This document shows positions 15,740-27,315 of a stretch of DNA of 64,000 nucleotides, one piece after another. A model generated the notes under the pieces. The model searched no databases. It was not told the origin of the DNA and saw only the letters and a list, made by a program, of their open reading frames with translations. Origin of the DNA: Gemmatimonadota bacterium. GTDB lineage: Bacteria; Latescibacterota; UBA2968; GCA-2709665. Numbering within the stretch: the stretch's first letter is position 1; the number at the start of each line of letters is the position of its first letter. Location of the stretch: NCBI GenBank assembly GCA_028877215.1, contig JAPPFJ010000009.1, forward strand, positions 1 through 64,000, in the 5' to 3' direction. Made by a program: the position numbers and the translations under genes.

Positions 15740-17155
15740 ATGGGCGGTTTTGTCTTCATGGTTGACAAACATTCCGGCCTCTGGGACCAGTGTCTGCGGA
15801 AAATCGAGGGGAAAATCGAGGCGGATACCTACAGAACATGGTTCGCCCAGACGTCCTCATCGCAGCTTGACGCCAAACTCGCCGTAATCGAGGTACCAAC
15901 CTCCTTTTTCGTAGACTGGCTGGAGGAACATTGGCTTGATTTGATCCGGTCCACAATACAAGAGATCACATCCTGGACGCCGGAGATCCGGTTCGACGTC
16001 AAGAAAAACGCTCCTGCTTCCGCAGGGACGCCACTCGATTTTTCGACGACAGAGGAATCCGCTCCCGAGCCCCAAAATAAACGGGCAGTTCCAGAACCTG
16101 TCTCCGAACCCGTATTCCCCCTGAACCCTCGATACCGATTTGACGACTTCATTGTCGGCGAAAGCAATCAATTCTCAGTCACGGCGGCCAAAGCCGTAGC
16201 AGAGTCGCCCGGCGCGACATCCTTCAATCCGCTGGTCATCTATAGCGGTGTGGGCCTCGGAAAAACGCACCTGTTGCAGGCGATTGCCGACTATTGTGTG
16301 CGAAACGGCACAGCCAAACGCGTGGTGTATACCTCCGCGGAAAAGTTCTTTACCGACTATCTGAGAGCCATCCAGAAACAGGATACCTCAGCATATGTCG
16401 AGATTTACCGAAACGCGGACATTCTACTGATTGACGATATTCAGTTCTACGTAAAGACCGAAGCGTGCCAACGCGAACTCCTTCATACGTTCAACACATT
16501 ATATCAATTGAACAAACAGATCGTCCTGAGTTCCGATCGTCCGCCGTCAACCCTGAAGGGATTCGAAGACAGGCTGATTTCAAGATTCCAGTGGGGCCTC
16601 GTTTCGGATATTGACACGCCGGATCTGGAGACGCGAATGGCGATCATCAATCAGAAAGCCGGCGATCACGGCGTCCGCATTCCCGCGGAAGTAGTCCATT
16701 TCATGGCTGATCAGATAGATTCCAATATCCGGGAACTGGAAGGCGCTCTCACCCAACTCATTACTTTTTCGGTATATAAACGCTCACCGATCTCCCTCGA
16801 GATCGCAAGGGATACCATAAAGAGTCTGGGGCGCGTAAATTCCATTACCTCGCCGTCAATCAGCATCCGGGAGATTCAGAAGCGTACCGCCGGCTACTTC
16901 AACATCCCGGTGGAAATGTTGACCGGCGCCACGCGCAGGCAGGAAATTGCAACAGCACGGCATATCTGCATGTATCTTTGTCGAAGGCTTACACAGGCGC
17001 CCCTCAAGTCAATAGGCACTGAATTTGGGAACCGGGATCATACAACGGTTATTCACGCGTGCAAGAACATCGCCGCCAAACTCTCGACGGATCCCGATTT
17101 CCAGGCTCTTGTCAGCCGGATCCAGAACCGGGTGCAGCAGTTCGCTTCCGCCTGA
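15740..17155 (+). CDS. dnaA: Chromosomal replication initiator protein DnaA
   Basis: A 471-residue initiator that binds DnaA boxes and unwinds the origin. Domain I starts at LWDQCLRKIEGKI; domain II is a short acidic, proline-rich linker (about 90-125). Domain III is an AAA+ ATPase with Walker A GVGLGKTH (170-177) and Walker B ILLIDDIQF. Domain IV carries the DNA-binding signature GNRDHTTVIHACKNI. The ATG at 15740 or the one at 15758 could be the start; neither has a clear Shine-Dalgarno, and domain I would be intact from 15758. A strong terminator follows the gene. Confidence 0.97.
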   Translation: MGGFVFMVDKHSGLWDQCLRKIEGKIEADTYRTWFAQTSSSQLDAKLAVIEVPTSFFVDWLEEHWLDLIRSTIQEITSWTPEIRFDVKKNAPASAGTPLDFSTTEESAPEPQNKRAVPEPVSEPVFPLNPRYRFDDFIVGESNQFSVTAAKAVAESPGATSFNPLVIYSGVGLGKTHLLQAIADYCVRNGTAKRVVYTSAEKFFTDYLRAIQKQDTSAYVEIYRNADILLIDDIQFYVKTEACQRELLHTFNTLYQLNKQIVLSSDRPPSTLKGFEDRLISRFQWGLVSDIDTPDLETRMAIINQKAGDHGVRIPAEVVHFMADQIDSNIRELEGALTQLITFSVYKRSPISLEIARDTIKSLGRVNSITSPSISIREIQKRTAGYFNIPVEMLTGATRRQEIATARHICMYLCRRLTQAPLKSIGTEFGNRDHTTVIHACKNIAAKLSTDPDFQALVSRIQNRVQQFASA

Positions 17156-17246
17156 CCCTGCCCGGGGCTCGCCGCAGGGACAGCGAAGCTCGGGCGTCTT
17201 GACAAGCCTGGCACCGGAATGACCACCCTTCGACAAACCGCGGGAG

Positions 17247-17280
17247 GACCGATTCAAAATACGAATCGGTCTTTTCTTTA
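17247..17280 (+). terminator. Rho-independent terminator of dnaA
   Basis: A 9-bp perfect stem GACCGATTC/GAATCGGTC (17247-17255 and 17263-17271) with a 7-base loop is followed by TTTTCTTT. It lies about 90 bases after the dnaA stop codon. Confidence 0.9.
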
Positions 17281-17284
17281 TGTA

Positions 17285-17690
17285 ATTGCCCGAACATATC
17301 CACAGAGGAACATCTGTATTGGACTTATAGTCTCTTGATTATTTATTTAATGATTTCAAAGAAATAACAACTATATGGATCGGGGGAAAGTGGAAAACGT
17401 GGAATCAGGCAGGGTTTTCAGCGGAAAATCCGATAGCTGGATTGTAGGGATGGTCTGGAAAACATGGGAATATCCGGTGCGTTGTTCACGGGTTCGCTGT
17501 GCGCGTTCATCCGGCCGTCCCGGATCCACAAATTGCGCGGATAATTTTCCACAGAACCCGATCCCGCTGATTGCGGAGTAAATTATAATCATATATAGAG
17601 GAAAATCAATTATTTGCGATCGGTATTCGAAACATGACTCCGTCCGAAGCTGCTCGTATTGTTCACAACGCCGAATGTGGACAACTGCGT
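17285..17690. other. oriC: Candidate chromosomal origin oriC
   Basis: DnaA-box-like sites with one mismatch are ATATCCACA (17296-17304), TTTTCCACA (17545-17553), TTGTTCACA (17659-17667) and, on the minus strand, TTGTCCACA (17676-17684). Weaker 7/9 sites occur at 17389-17397 and 17522-17530. Two AT-rich stretches (17336-17375 and 17577-17620) could be the unwinding element. The dnaA-dnaN gap and the divergence of gene orientation just to the left make this the likeliest origin. No box here is a perfect consensus, unlike the one at 6247. Confidence 0.65.
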
Positions 17691-17947
17691 CCGAATGAGG
17701 GATCTCGCGCCTTTCGGAAGACAACCGCTCCGGGCCGCCCCGGGGGAACATCTGGCCGGTGCCCCGGAGCCACTTGGAATCCACCCGGAAATCCGCACGG
17801 TCACCTCCTGTTCGCAGGAGAAACAGCGGCCGATGTCCGGGGGGTCTGTACAGGGCCTCTGATGAGACTGAAACCAGGATCCTCGCGGCACCGTAACGGG
17901 CGTTCGACGGGAGGCGTTCCGAAGGACCTCGAAAAGGACAATAAACA

Positions 17948-17976
17948 TTGACAAATTCGTAAAAAATCAGTATATT
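17948..17976 (+). promoter_or_regulatory. Sigma-70 promoter of dnaN
   Basis: A perfect TTGACA (17948-17953) and TATATT (17971-17976) are separated by 17 A/T-rich bases. Transcription would start near 17983, leaving a leader of about 98 bases before the dnaN ATG at 18081. Confidence 0.85.
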
Positions 17977-18080
17977 ACGTCATAGTAACGCGTAGCCGAT
18001 CAAGCCTTTTTTTGATGAATTCAATCCCTGAATTTCAACCGGATTCTGGTGGAGCAACGTCTGTTCCCGGGAGATATAAA

Positions 18081-19280
18081 ATGAAGTTGGTTATTGAGCA
18101 GGAAATGCTCATCTGGGGCATCAACTCGGTGCTGGATATCGTTCCGTCGAAAACAGCCCTCCCGGTGCTATCGAATATACTCGTCGGAACCAGCGAGAGC
18201 GGGAAAGTGTGCCTCACCGCCACGGATCTCGATATTTCCATCATCTGTATGCTTGAGGCGTCCGTGGAAACACCGGGATCGACAACGGTCCCGGCGCGTA
18301 AATTTGCCGAGATCGTGCGGGAGTTGCCCGAGGGTCCCGTCGTTCTCACCGAAGCTTCAGGGCGCGTGACGATTCAGTGCCAATCTGGGCTGGAAGGATC
18401 GTATGGACTCATGTCGGCGCCAGCTGAAGACTTTCCTGAACTACCCGCCGATATCGAGGGCCCGGAGATGGCTTTCGATACCGGAGAAGAGGCGCTCGAG
18501 GGTGGTGACGAAGGCCCGTTGTTGCGGGACATGATTCTAAAAACGGCGTTTGCCGTCTCCAGAGACGAAACCAGACCTGTCCTGAACGGCGTGTTCTGGA
18601 AAGTGGGCGGCGGCCGGATGACCATGGTCGCCACGGACGGCGCAAGGCTGGTCAGATACTCCAGGACGCTCTCCCGTTCCGAAGTGGAGGAAGTCTCAAC
18701 CGAAGCAATCGTTCCCACGCGGGCGCTGAACCATCTGGTGAAGCTGGATTCCGCCGGGTGCAGCATGGGCCGGGTGCTGTTCGGTCAGAATCACCTCGTG
18801 TTCGAGCTGAAGGCGGCCAATGGTTCGGACACGGGAGCAGGGGGCGCCATACGTCTGTTTTCCCGGCTCGTCGAAGGGCCCTATGTCGAATACGAGCAGG
18901 TGATCCCCCAGGACAATGCCACCAGAATGAAAGTGCCCAACGGCCAGTTCATGCCTGCCGTCCGACGGGTCTCGATCCTTTCAAGCGCACAGACCCACCA
19001 GGTCCGGATGGAAATGAACAACGACCGCGTTGTACTCTCGGCCTCAAGCCAGGAGATCGGGGGCGAGGCCCGCGAGGAACTGGAAGCCGAATACAGCGGG
19101 GATGAAATGGTGGTCGGCTACAATTCGAACTATCTCCTCGATATTCTCAGGCGTATCGACTCCGAACAGGTGTTGTTCGAACTGGACGGGCCAATGGCCG
19201 CGGGGATCATTCGTCCGGCAGAGCAGCCGGAGGGGGAAGACTACCTGTGCCTGCTGATGCCGCTTCGGATAAACGACTGA
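18081..19280 (+). CDS. dnaN: DNA polymerase III sliding clamp (beta subunit)
   Basis: A 399-residue sliding clamp that tethers DNA polymerase to DNA as a dimeric ring. The N-terminus MKLVIEQEMLIWGINSVLDI and the segment KTALPVLSNILV are classical, as is the C-terminal YLCLLMPLRI. The domain 1/2 junction carries an acidic stretch (around 130-150, DTGEEALEGGDEG) that makes it somewhat longer than usual (about 370). I chose the ATG at 18081 because GGGAG is seven bases upstream and homology starts there; 23 more codons are open upstream. It forms a continuous unit with recF and dciA. Confidence 0.97.
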   Translation: MKLVIEQEMLIWGINSVLDIVPSKTALPVLSNILVGTSESGKVCLTATDLDISIICMLEASVETPGSTTVPARKFAEIVRELPEGPVVLTEASGRVTIQCQSGLEGSYGLMSAPAEDFPELPADIEGPEMAFDTGEEALEGGDEGPLLRDMILKTAFAVSRDETRPVLNGVFWKVGGGRMTMVATDGARLVRYSRTLSRSEVEEVSTEAIVPTRALNHLVKLDSAGCSMGRVLFGQNHLVFELKAANGSDTGAGGAIRLFSRLVEGPYVEYEQVIPQDNATRMKVPNGQFMPAVRRVSILSSAQTHQVRMEMNNDRVVLSASSQEIGGEAREELEAEYSGDEMVVGYNSNYLLDILRRIDSEQVLFELDGPMAAGIIRPAEQPEGEDYLCLLMPLRIND

Positions 19281-19293
19281 TGGGCGAAGGGTT

Positions 19294-20376
19294 TTGTACC
19301 TTACGGCGCTCCAGCTTGTCAACTATCGAAATTTCGATGCCGTCGACTTTGAGTTTCCGGGCCGGAAGACCGCGGTTTGCGCCGAAAACGGCGCGGGCAA
19401 GTCAAATCTTCTGGAAGCCATATATTTCCTTGCCATAGCCAGGTCGGGTCGTGGCTCGAGAGACAGGGACGTCGTTCGGTGGGGGGCGGAATACTTCAGC
19501 ATCGAGGCGTCCGTTGCCTACGAAGACCGCCCGAGGTCGATCCGAATCGCGTTTGATCGACGCGCGGGCAAGAAGAAGGCGCTTCTGGACACAGCCCCAC
19601 TCCCTCGCCTTTCCAGCCTTGTCGGCACGTTTAACGCCGTTCTGTTCTTCCCTGAAGATGTAGACCTGGTCTTGCGGGATCCCTCCCAGCGCCGCCGTCT
19701 CCTGGACATCCTTGTCTCTCAGTGCAAGACCTCCTATCTGTCCGATCTGGATCAATACCGCCGTGTACTGGCTCAGAGAAACCGGCTGCTGAAAGAAGGT
19801 CAGGGGCGTGCGCTGGATGTCCGCCATCTCGCGCCCTGGGACGTTCAACTGGCGGCGCTCGGGGCGCGGATCGTTCGCGACAGGCTGGACGCGCTGGATG
19901 CGATGAAGCCCTCAATCGACGAATATTATCGACAGATTTCGAAGGGAAAGGAACAGATCGGGGCCGTTTATCGAAGTCCCGTAAAAGCTGACGAACGAGA
20001 CCGCGGTCAGGAGATTCTGGAGGCCGGACTGAAGCAAAGGCGGGCAGACGAAGCAGATCTGGGCTATACGCTGGTCGGCCCGCACAGGGACAACCTGGTT
20101 TTCACGCTGGATAGCCGAAGCGCGCACAAATTCGCATCCAAGGGCCAGCTCAAGAGCATTCTGCTGGCCTGGAAGCTTGCGGAGGCCGCGTACCTGGAGT
20201 CCCACACCGGCCGTTTCCCGGTTCTGCTGATGGACGACGTCTTTGCGGAGTTGGACCGACACCGTTCAGAAGCGGCCATGGAGCTGGTCACTTCATTCGG
20301 ACAGGTGTTCATCACCGCCGCGCGCGAACCCGGAGACAATTTCGAGGACCGTGGATTTCAACTGGTGACAATATAG
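19294..20376 (+). CDS. recF: DNA replication and repair protein RecF
   Basis: A 360-residue SMC-like ATPase that loads RecA at gaps. Walker A is ENGAGKSNLLEAIYF (about 31-45), the signature-like segment is KFASKGQLKSILLAWKLAEA and Walker B is PVLLMDDVFAELD. It begins with TTG at 19294, 13 bases after dnaN, with GAAGGG close upstream; no ATG lies in frame near the conserved LQLVNYRNF start. The dnaA-dnaN-recF-gyrB order is the common ancestral one. Confidence 0.95.
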   Translation: MYLTALQLVNYRNFDAVDFEFPGRKTAVCAENGAGKSNLLEAIYFLAIARSGRGSRDRDVVRWGAEYFSIEASVAYEDRPRSIRIAFDRRAGKKKALLDTAPLPRLSSLVGTFNAVLFFPEDVDLVLRDPSQRRRLLDILVSQCKTSYLSDLDQYRRVLAQRNRLLKEGQGRALDVRHLAPWDVQLAALGARIVRDRLDALDAMKPSIDEYYRQISKGKEQIGAVYRSPVKADERDRGQEILEAGLKQRRADEADLGYTLVGPHRDNLVFTLDSRSAHKFASKGQLKSILLAWKLAEAAYLESHTGRFPVLLMDDVFAELDRHRSEAAMELVTSFGQVFITAAREPGDNFEDRGFQLVTI

Positions 20377-20379
20377 GGT

Positions 20380-20477
20380 GCAAGTCGCCTGGGCAAGGGC
20401 GCCCAGCGCAAGGACACCGCGGCGAGACGGGATGAATCGGCGGTCGATTGGCTGGATATTTTCGGGACGGAACACGA
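20380..20477 (+). repeat. Repeat R5, copy b (right half), leader of dciA
   Basis: Contains GCGAGACGGGATGAATCGG, then CGGCGGTCGATTGG, and ends TATTTTCGGGACGGAACAC three bases before the dciA ATG. It matches the right arm of the copy at 33938-34086 and has the same orientation toward its downstream gene. Confidence 0.75.
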
Positions 20478-20480
20478 CAA

Positions 20481-22812
<2,332 letters not shown>

Positions 22813-22883
22813 ACGCGTATGGCGCCTGTTCCTGCAGACCGCCGGGTCGGGCGCCTAAATGACGAATACGGGAGATACGAAGC

Positions 22884-25370
22884 ATGATGAGCGCTCGGCA
22901 GCGAATTGTCCCGATGGACATCGGCGATGAACTGAAGAAGTCGATGCTGGACTACTCCATGAGCACGCTGGTGAATCGTGCGTTGCCGGATGTGCGTGAC
23001 GGACTGAAACCCTCGCAGCGGCGCATCCTCATTGCGATGAACGACCTGAGTCTGGGGCCCACGCGACAGCACAGGAAGTGCGCCAACATCGCCGGGCATA
23101 CGTCCGGAAACTACCACCCTCACGGCGAGGAAATCGTCTACCCGACGCTGGTCAACCTGGCGCAGGACTTCAAGCTGCGTTATCCGCTCGTGGACGGGCA
23201 GGGGAATTTCGGCTCGATCGACGGGTACCCTCCGGCGGCCATGCGGTATACCGAGGCGAGGTTGGCCGGCGCGGGCAGCGAGATGTTGCAGGACCTTGAC
23301 AAGGACACGGTGGATTTCAACCCGAATTACGACGAGAGGCTTGAAGAACCCTCCGTCCTGCCATCGCGTTTTCCGAATATGCTCTGCAACGGCGCCGTGG
23401 GAATCGCCGTGACGATGGCGACGGCCATTCCGCCCCACAACCTCCGCGAAGTGGTCGCCGGACTGGTGGCGTTGATCGACAACCCCGACCTGGAAGTCAT
23501 GGACCTCATGGAATACATCAAGGGTCCGGACTTCCCCACCGGCGGTGTGATTTACGGGATGAGCGGGGTGCTGGACGCGTACCGTACCGGCCGCGGGTTG
23601 ATTCGGGTGCGGGCGACCGCCACCGTGGAGTCCTTGAAGAACGGGCGCGAGAACATCGTCATAACTGAAATCCCTTATATGGTAGCCAAGGCCACGCTGC
23701 TGGAAAAGATGGCCGACCTGGTTCGGGAGAAGCGGGTCGAAGGGATATCCAATATTCGTGACGAATCCGACCGGAAGGGTATGCGGGTTGTCGTGGAACT
23801 GAAGCAGGACGCCTACAGCGAGGTGGTCCTGAACCAGCTGTACAAACATACCCAGCTGGAAAGCACGTTCGGCGCCAATATGATTGCGCTGGTGGACCGG
23901 CAGCCCAGGCAGCTGAACCTGAAAGAGCTGCTCCAGCACTATATCGATCACCGGCACGACGTGGTGGTACGGCGCACCTCGTACGAGCTCCAGGTGGCGG
24001 AAGACCGCGCACACATCCTGGAGGGCTTGAGAATCGCGCTGGATGCGATAGAGGAGGTCATTCAAATCGTCCGGGATGCAGCGGACCCGGATGCCGCCCG
24101 TTCGGTCCTGATGGAACGTTTGTCCCTGTCCGAAAGACAGGCACAGGCGGTATTGACGATGACCATACAGCGGCTGACGGGACTCGAACACCGTAAGATC
24201 GAGGAAGAATACGAGGCGCTGGTCGAGGAGATCGCACGGCTCAAATCGATCCTGGACAGCAGGCAGGAGCGAATGGAGCTTGTAAGGTCGGAACTGTCGG
24301 AAGTTGAGGCGAAGTACGGGGACGAACGGAGGTCCAATATCGTTCCATCCGCATCGGAGTTCAACATCGAAGACCTGATCGCCGACGAGGACATGGTCAT
24401 CACCATATCCCACCAGGGATATATCAAACGAATCCCGGTGGACACCTACCGGCAGCAGCGCAGGGGCGGCCGCGGTGTGACGGGGATGCGGACCAAGGAA
24501 GAGGATTTCGTGGAACACCTCTTCATCGCCTCGACCCACAGCTACATTCTGTTTCTGACGGATCGGGGTCACTGTCACTGGTTGAAGGTACACGAGATAC
24601 CCGAAGGCGGTCGTGTTTCCCGCGGGCGCCCGGTGGTCAACCTGATCGAGATCGGGGAGGGTCACAAGGTGGCCGCCATCGTGCCGGTCAGAGCGTTTGA
24701 CGACGGGCGCTATCTGATGAAGGTGACGCGCAACGGGCTGGTCAAAAAGACGGTCCTCCCGGCGTACAGCCGGCCCCGGCGCGCCGGGATCATCGCGATG
24801 AACATCCTCGAGGACGACCGGCTGATCGGAGCCGAAGTCACGAACGGGTCACAGGAAATCGTCCTGGCAACCCGAAACGGCCAGGCCATCCGGTTTCACG
24901 AACACGACGTGCGCGATATGGGCCGCGGCACCCGGGGGGTCCGGGGAATTTCCCTGGAGGATAACGACGAAGTGGTGTGCATGGTGGTGGTGCAGGACGT
25001 CGACAGCACGCTGCTTACGGTCTCTGCGAAGGGGTACGGCAAGCGGACGGGGGTATCGGATTACCGGCTGACCCGCCGCGGCGGCAAGGGCGTGATCAAC
25101 ATCAGGACCACCGATCGAAACGGCAAGGTGGTGGCGGTGAGGGGCGTGGAGGACGAGGATGAACTCATGATCGTGACCCTGAACGGAATCCTGATCCGGC
25201 AGCCGATCCACGAAATCAGTTCGATTGGAAGGAATACGCAGGGCGTGCGCCTCATCAACCTTGACGAGGAAGACCGGGTGATTGACGTAGCGCGCGTGAT
25301 TTCCCCGAATAACGGGGACGGATCGGAAGGGCTTCCGCCGGAGACCGGCCCGAATGGCGACGTGCAATAG
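22884..25370 (+). CDS. gyrA: DNA gyrase subunit A
   Basis: An 828-residue DNA-cleaving subunit of gyrase. The active-site tyrosine is Tyr122 (AAMRYTEARL), in the same numbering as E. coli. The C-terminal wrapping domain contains the gyrase-specific GyrA box QRRGGRG (in YRQQRRGGRGVTGM), which separates it from topoisomerase IV. The quinolone-region loop reads HPHGEEIVYPTLV, with Glu at position 83 and Pro at 87 instead of the usual Ser/Thr and Asp/Glu. Codons about 613-640 (24714-24802) recur out of frame inside the permease gene at 62545-62635. The gene is 71 bases after gyrB. Confidence 0.97.
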   Translation: MMSARQRIVPMDIGDELKKSMLDYSMSTLVNRALPDVRDGLKPSQRRILIAMNDLSLGPTRQHRKCANIAGHTSGNYHPHGEEIVYPTLVNLAQDFKLRYPLVDGQGNFGSIDGYPPAAMRYTEARLAGAGSEMLQDLDKDTVDFNPNYDERLEEPSVLPSRFPNMLCNGAVGIAVTMATAIPPHNLREVVAGLVALIDNPDLEVMDLMEYIKGPDFPTGGVIYGMSGVLDAYRTGRGLIRVRATATVESLKNGRENIVITEIPYMVAKATLLEKMADLVREKRVEGISNIRDESDRKGMRVVVELKQDAYSEVVLNQLYKHTQLESTFGANMIALVDRQPRQLNLKELLQHYIDHRHDVVVRRTSYELQVAEDRAHILEGLRIALDAIEEVIQIVRDAADPDAARSVLMERLSLSERQAQAVLTMTIQRLTGLEHRKIEEEYEALVEEIARLKSILDSRQERMELVRSELSEVEAKYGDERRSNIVPSASEFNIEDLIADEDMVITISHQGYIKRIPVDTYRQQRRGGRGVTGMRTKEEDFVEHLFIASTHSYILFLTDRGHCHWLKVHEIPEGGRVSRGRPVVNLIEIGEGHKVAAIVPVRAFDDGRYLMKVTRNGLVKKTVLPAYSRPRRAGIIAMNILEDDRLIGAEVTNGSQEIVLATRNGQAIRFHEHDVRDMGRGTRGVRGISLEDNDEVVCMVVVQDVDSTLLTVSAKGYGKRTGVSDYRLTRRGGKGVINIRTTDRNGKVVAVRGVEDEDELMIVTLNGILIRQPIHEISSIGRNTQGVRLINLDEEDRVIDVARVISPNNGDGSEGLPPETGPNGDVQ

Positions 25371-25415
25371 TCTTCCGTCCCGGAAACACGTTGCCTGAAT
25401 TCGGTAGTCGAAACA
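25371..25415 (+). repeat. Repeat R5, left-arm fragment
   Basis: Begins TCTTCCGTCCCGGAAACACG and continues TTGCCTGAATTCGGTAGTCG. This is the left arm of the R5 element (compare 33938-33975) without a right arm. It starts immediately after the gyrA stop codon. Confidence 0.6.
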
Positions 25416-25427
25416 CCCGTCTCGCAT

Positions 25428-25556
25428 CCTTCGACAGGCTCATGAACCAGCGCATTGGCCCTGAGCCGCTCCCTGAGCTTGTCGAAGGGTCGGCGAAGGG
25501 ATGTCGATTGGCACCATACGGAAATTGAAACGCGGGCATTTCGACAAGCTCAATGA
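25428..25556. repeat. CTTCGACAGGCTCA-type inverted repeat cluster
   Basis: Three related words lie in the gap between the converging gyrA and hom genes: CCTTCGACAGGCTCATGA at 25428, its inverse CCTGAGCTTGTCGAAGGG near 25472, and TTTCGACAAGCTCAATGA near 25539. This palindromic repeat type is widespread in environmental bacteria and may act as a bidirectional terminator. Confidence 0.65.
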
Positions 25557-25585
25557 CCACGTTTCTGCTAGCGAAGGCGGCGCCG

Positions 25586-26917
25586 CTACAGCGCTTCGAT
25601 GCGAAGGATCTGCGGCGGCTCGGTGATTACCGATAGTCGATCGATTTGCTGAACCGCCGTACGCATGCTGGCTTCGCGAGCCTCGTGCGTGGTCATGATG
25701 AGCGGCACGGTTCCCTGCTCGGTTTCGGACCGGCCGTGCTGGATTACGGTCGCGATGCTGATTTTCTGCTCGGAAAAGATGCGTGCGATCCGGGCGAGTA
25801 CGCCGGGTTGATCGTATACGGTGAACCGGCAGTAAAAGCTGGTTTCGACCTCTTCGGGCGGGATGGCGTTTGCCCGGGGCAGGTCGGCGAGGGCCGGGCG
25901 GCCCACGGACCGACCCGTCAGCCGTCGTTCGGCCAGGTCCAGCAGATCGGATACAACGGCGCTGGCCGTGGGCATCTGACCTGCGCCCCGCCCGTAGAGT
26001 ACCTGAGGTCCGGCAGCATTTCCCACGATTTCCACGGCGTTGAATTCGTCCTTGATATTTGCCAGCAGCGCCCCTGAAGGCACCAGTACGGGGTGGACGC
26101 GGGCTTCAATCCGGTCTTGCATCGCTTTGGCAATGGCCAGAAGCTTGATGGTATATCCGAGTTCCCTGGCGAAGTCGATATCCAGAGGAGAAACGTGCGA
26201 GATGCCCTCTTTGAGGATGTGCGAGGGATCCAGACTGACGCGGAAGGCGATGCGGCACAGGAGGGCGAGCTTCTGGGCGACGTCCGTGCCGTCGATATCC
26301 ATCGTAGGATCCGCTTCGGCAAACCCCTTTTCCTGGGCCCTGCGGAGCATGGCTTGAAAGTCGCCGCCATCATCCGCCATCTTGGTAAGGATGTAGTTAG
26401 TGGTGCCGTTGAGAATTCCGTAAATGGACTGAATCCGGTTCGCCGCAAGGCCGTCCGTCAGCGATCGGATGATAGGTATGCCGCCGCATACGCTGGCTTC
26501 ATAGCCGATGTTTGCGCTGTTGTGCACGGCGGTGCTGAACAGGTCGTTGCCGTGTTCGGCGAGCAGGGCCTTGTTGGCCGTGGCCAGGTCTTTGCCGTTC
26601 TCGAGCGCTTTAAGGCAGAGGTCCCTGGCGGGGTCGAGCCCTCCCATCACTTCCACTACGATCTGGATATCAGGATCGTCGACGACCTCGGTGGCGCTGT
26701 CGGTGAGAATGTCAACGGGCAGATCGCAATCGCGCGATTTGGCGGCGTCTTTCACGGCAATCCGCCTCAAGTCGAACGCGACGCCGCGAATCGAGCTGAA
26801 GTAATCCGCACGCTGTCTGAGAATGCGTACGACGCCTGCCCCGACGACGCCCAGGCCGATGAGACCGATACCGATCGGACGGTGCTTGGACATGCTTGAA
26901 CCCATGCTCTTGAACAT
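25586..26917 (-). CDS. hom: Homoserine dehydrogenase
   Basis: A 443-residue NAD(P)-dependent enzyme that reduces aspartate semialdehyde to homoserine for threonine and methionine synthesis. The nucleotide-binding motif GIGLIGLGVVGAGVV starts at about residue 15. The catalytic region shows ATANKALLAEHG, GILNGTTNYILTKM, and EADPTMDIDGTDVAQKLALL. A C-terminal ACT domain (RFTVYDQPGVLARIARIF, about 350 onward) suggests feedback control by an amino acid. The start is uncertain: ATGs at 26917, 26905 and 26893 are in frame, none with a clear Shine-Dalgarno; homology begins just after the last. It is alone on the minus strand between gyrA and tRNA-Asp. Confidence 0.95.
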   Translation of the reverse strand: MFKSMGSSMSKHRPIGIGLIGLGVVGAGVVRILRQRADYFSSIRGVAFDLRRIAVKDAAKSRDCDLPVDILTDSATEVVDDPDIQIVVEVMGGLDPARDLCLKALENGKDLATANKALLAEHGNDLFSTAVHNSANIGYEASVCGGIPIIRSLTDGLAANRIQSIYGILNGTTNYILTKMADDGGDFQAMLRRAQEKGFAEADPTMDIDGTDVAQKLALLCRIAFRVSLDPSHILKEGISHVSPLDIDFARELGYTIKLLAIAKAMQDRIEARVHPVLVPSGALLANIKDEFNAVEIVGNAAGPQVLYGRGAGQMPTASAVVSDLLDLAERRLTGRSVGRPALADLPRANAIPPEEVETSFYCRFTVYDQPGVLARIARIFSEQKISIATVIQHGRSETEQGTVPLIMTTHEAREASMRTAVQQIDRLSVITEPPQILRIEAL

Positions 26918-26982
26918 GCATTGTAATGTTTACCCGAAGCTCGTTTCCGCCGCGGAGTCGAGCCCGGTACCGATACGAAATC

Positions 26983-27147
26983 TAGCAGCCCGTTGAAAAA
27001 GACCATCCGGGCTGCGGCCGGCCCTTGCGGTCGAATCCTGCGTTGCGCGCCCTCGCCGAATCGCAGGATGGGACTCGGTTGCGCGCCTTGTCTTCGGCCA
27101 CAATGGCTCGGCCTCGCCTGCAGAGCGACTTTATCAACGGACTGCTA
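26983..27147. repeat. Repeat R2, copy b
   Basis: A 165-base element bounded by TAGCAGCCCGTTGAAAAAG and its inverse CAACGGACTGCTA. The core shares CCATCCGGGCT and CGGCCGGCCCTTGCGGTCG with copy a, plus an extra segment (GCGCGCCTTGTCTTCGGCC) absent from copy a. Confidence 0.8.
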
Positions 27148-27238
27148 GGCAACGGACCAATATAAGACAAAGGGCAGTCGGAGGCAAGGAGGGACACCCG
27201 ACGAAGCGCGCGCCGGCGTGGTATTTGCCTGAAAAGTC

Positions 27239-27267
27239 TTGACAGCATCAGGGGGCCATGTTATCTT
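27239..27267 (+). promoter_or_regulatory. Sigma-70 promoter of tRNA-Asp
   Basis: A perfect TTGACA (27239-27244) and TATCTT (27262-27267) are separated by 17 bases. Transcription would start near 27274, about 40 bases before the tRNA 5' end. Confidence 0.75.
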
Positions 27268-27315
27268 TACGCCCGCCCGAAATGCAGGAAATCCGGGCGC
27301 TTGTTCCAACGATGC

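Larger units (their letters stand above)
17156..18080. other. dnaA-dnaN intergenic region
   Basis: 925 bases between dnaA and dnaN with no convincing gene. In order it contains the dnaA terminator (17247-17280), the candidate oriC (17285-17690) and the dnaN promoter (17948-17976). A frame continuing upstream of dnaN to 18012 is open but is best read as leader. Confidence 0.75.
26918..27315. other. hom-tRNA intergenic region
   Basis: 398 bases with no gene. It contains repeat R2 copy b (26983-27147), in a position upstream of hom, and the promoter of the tRNA gene (27239-27267). Confidence 0.7.

Noticed and set aside
17948..18080. Longer DnaN starting at 18012
   Set aside because: The added 23 residues are not DnaN-like, and a good Shine-Dalgarno precedes the ATG at 18081.
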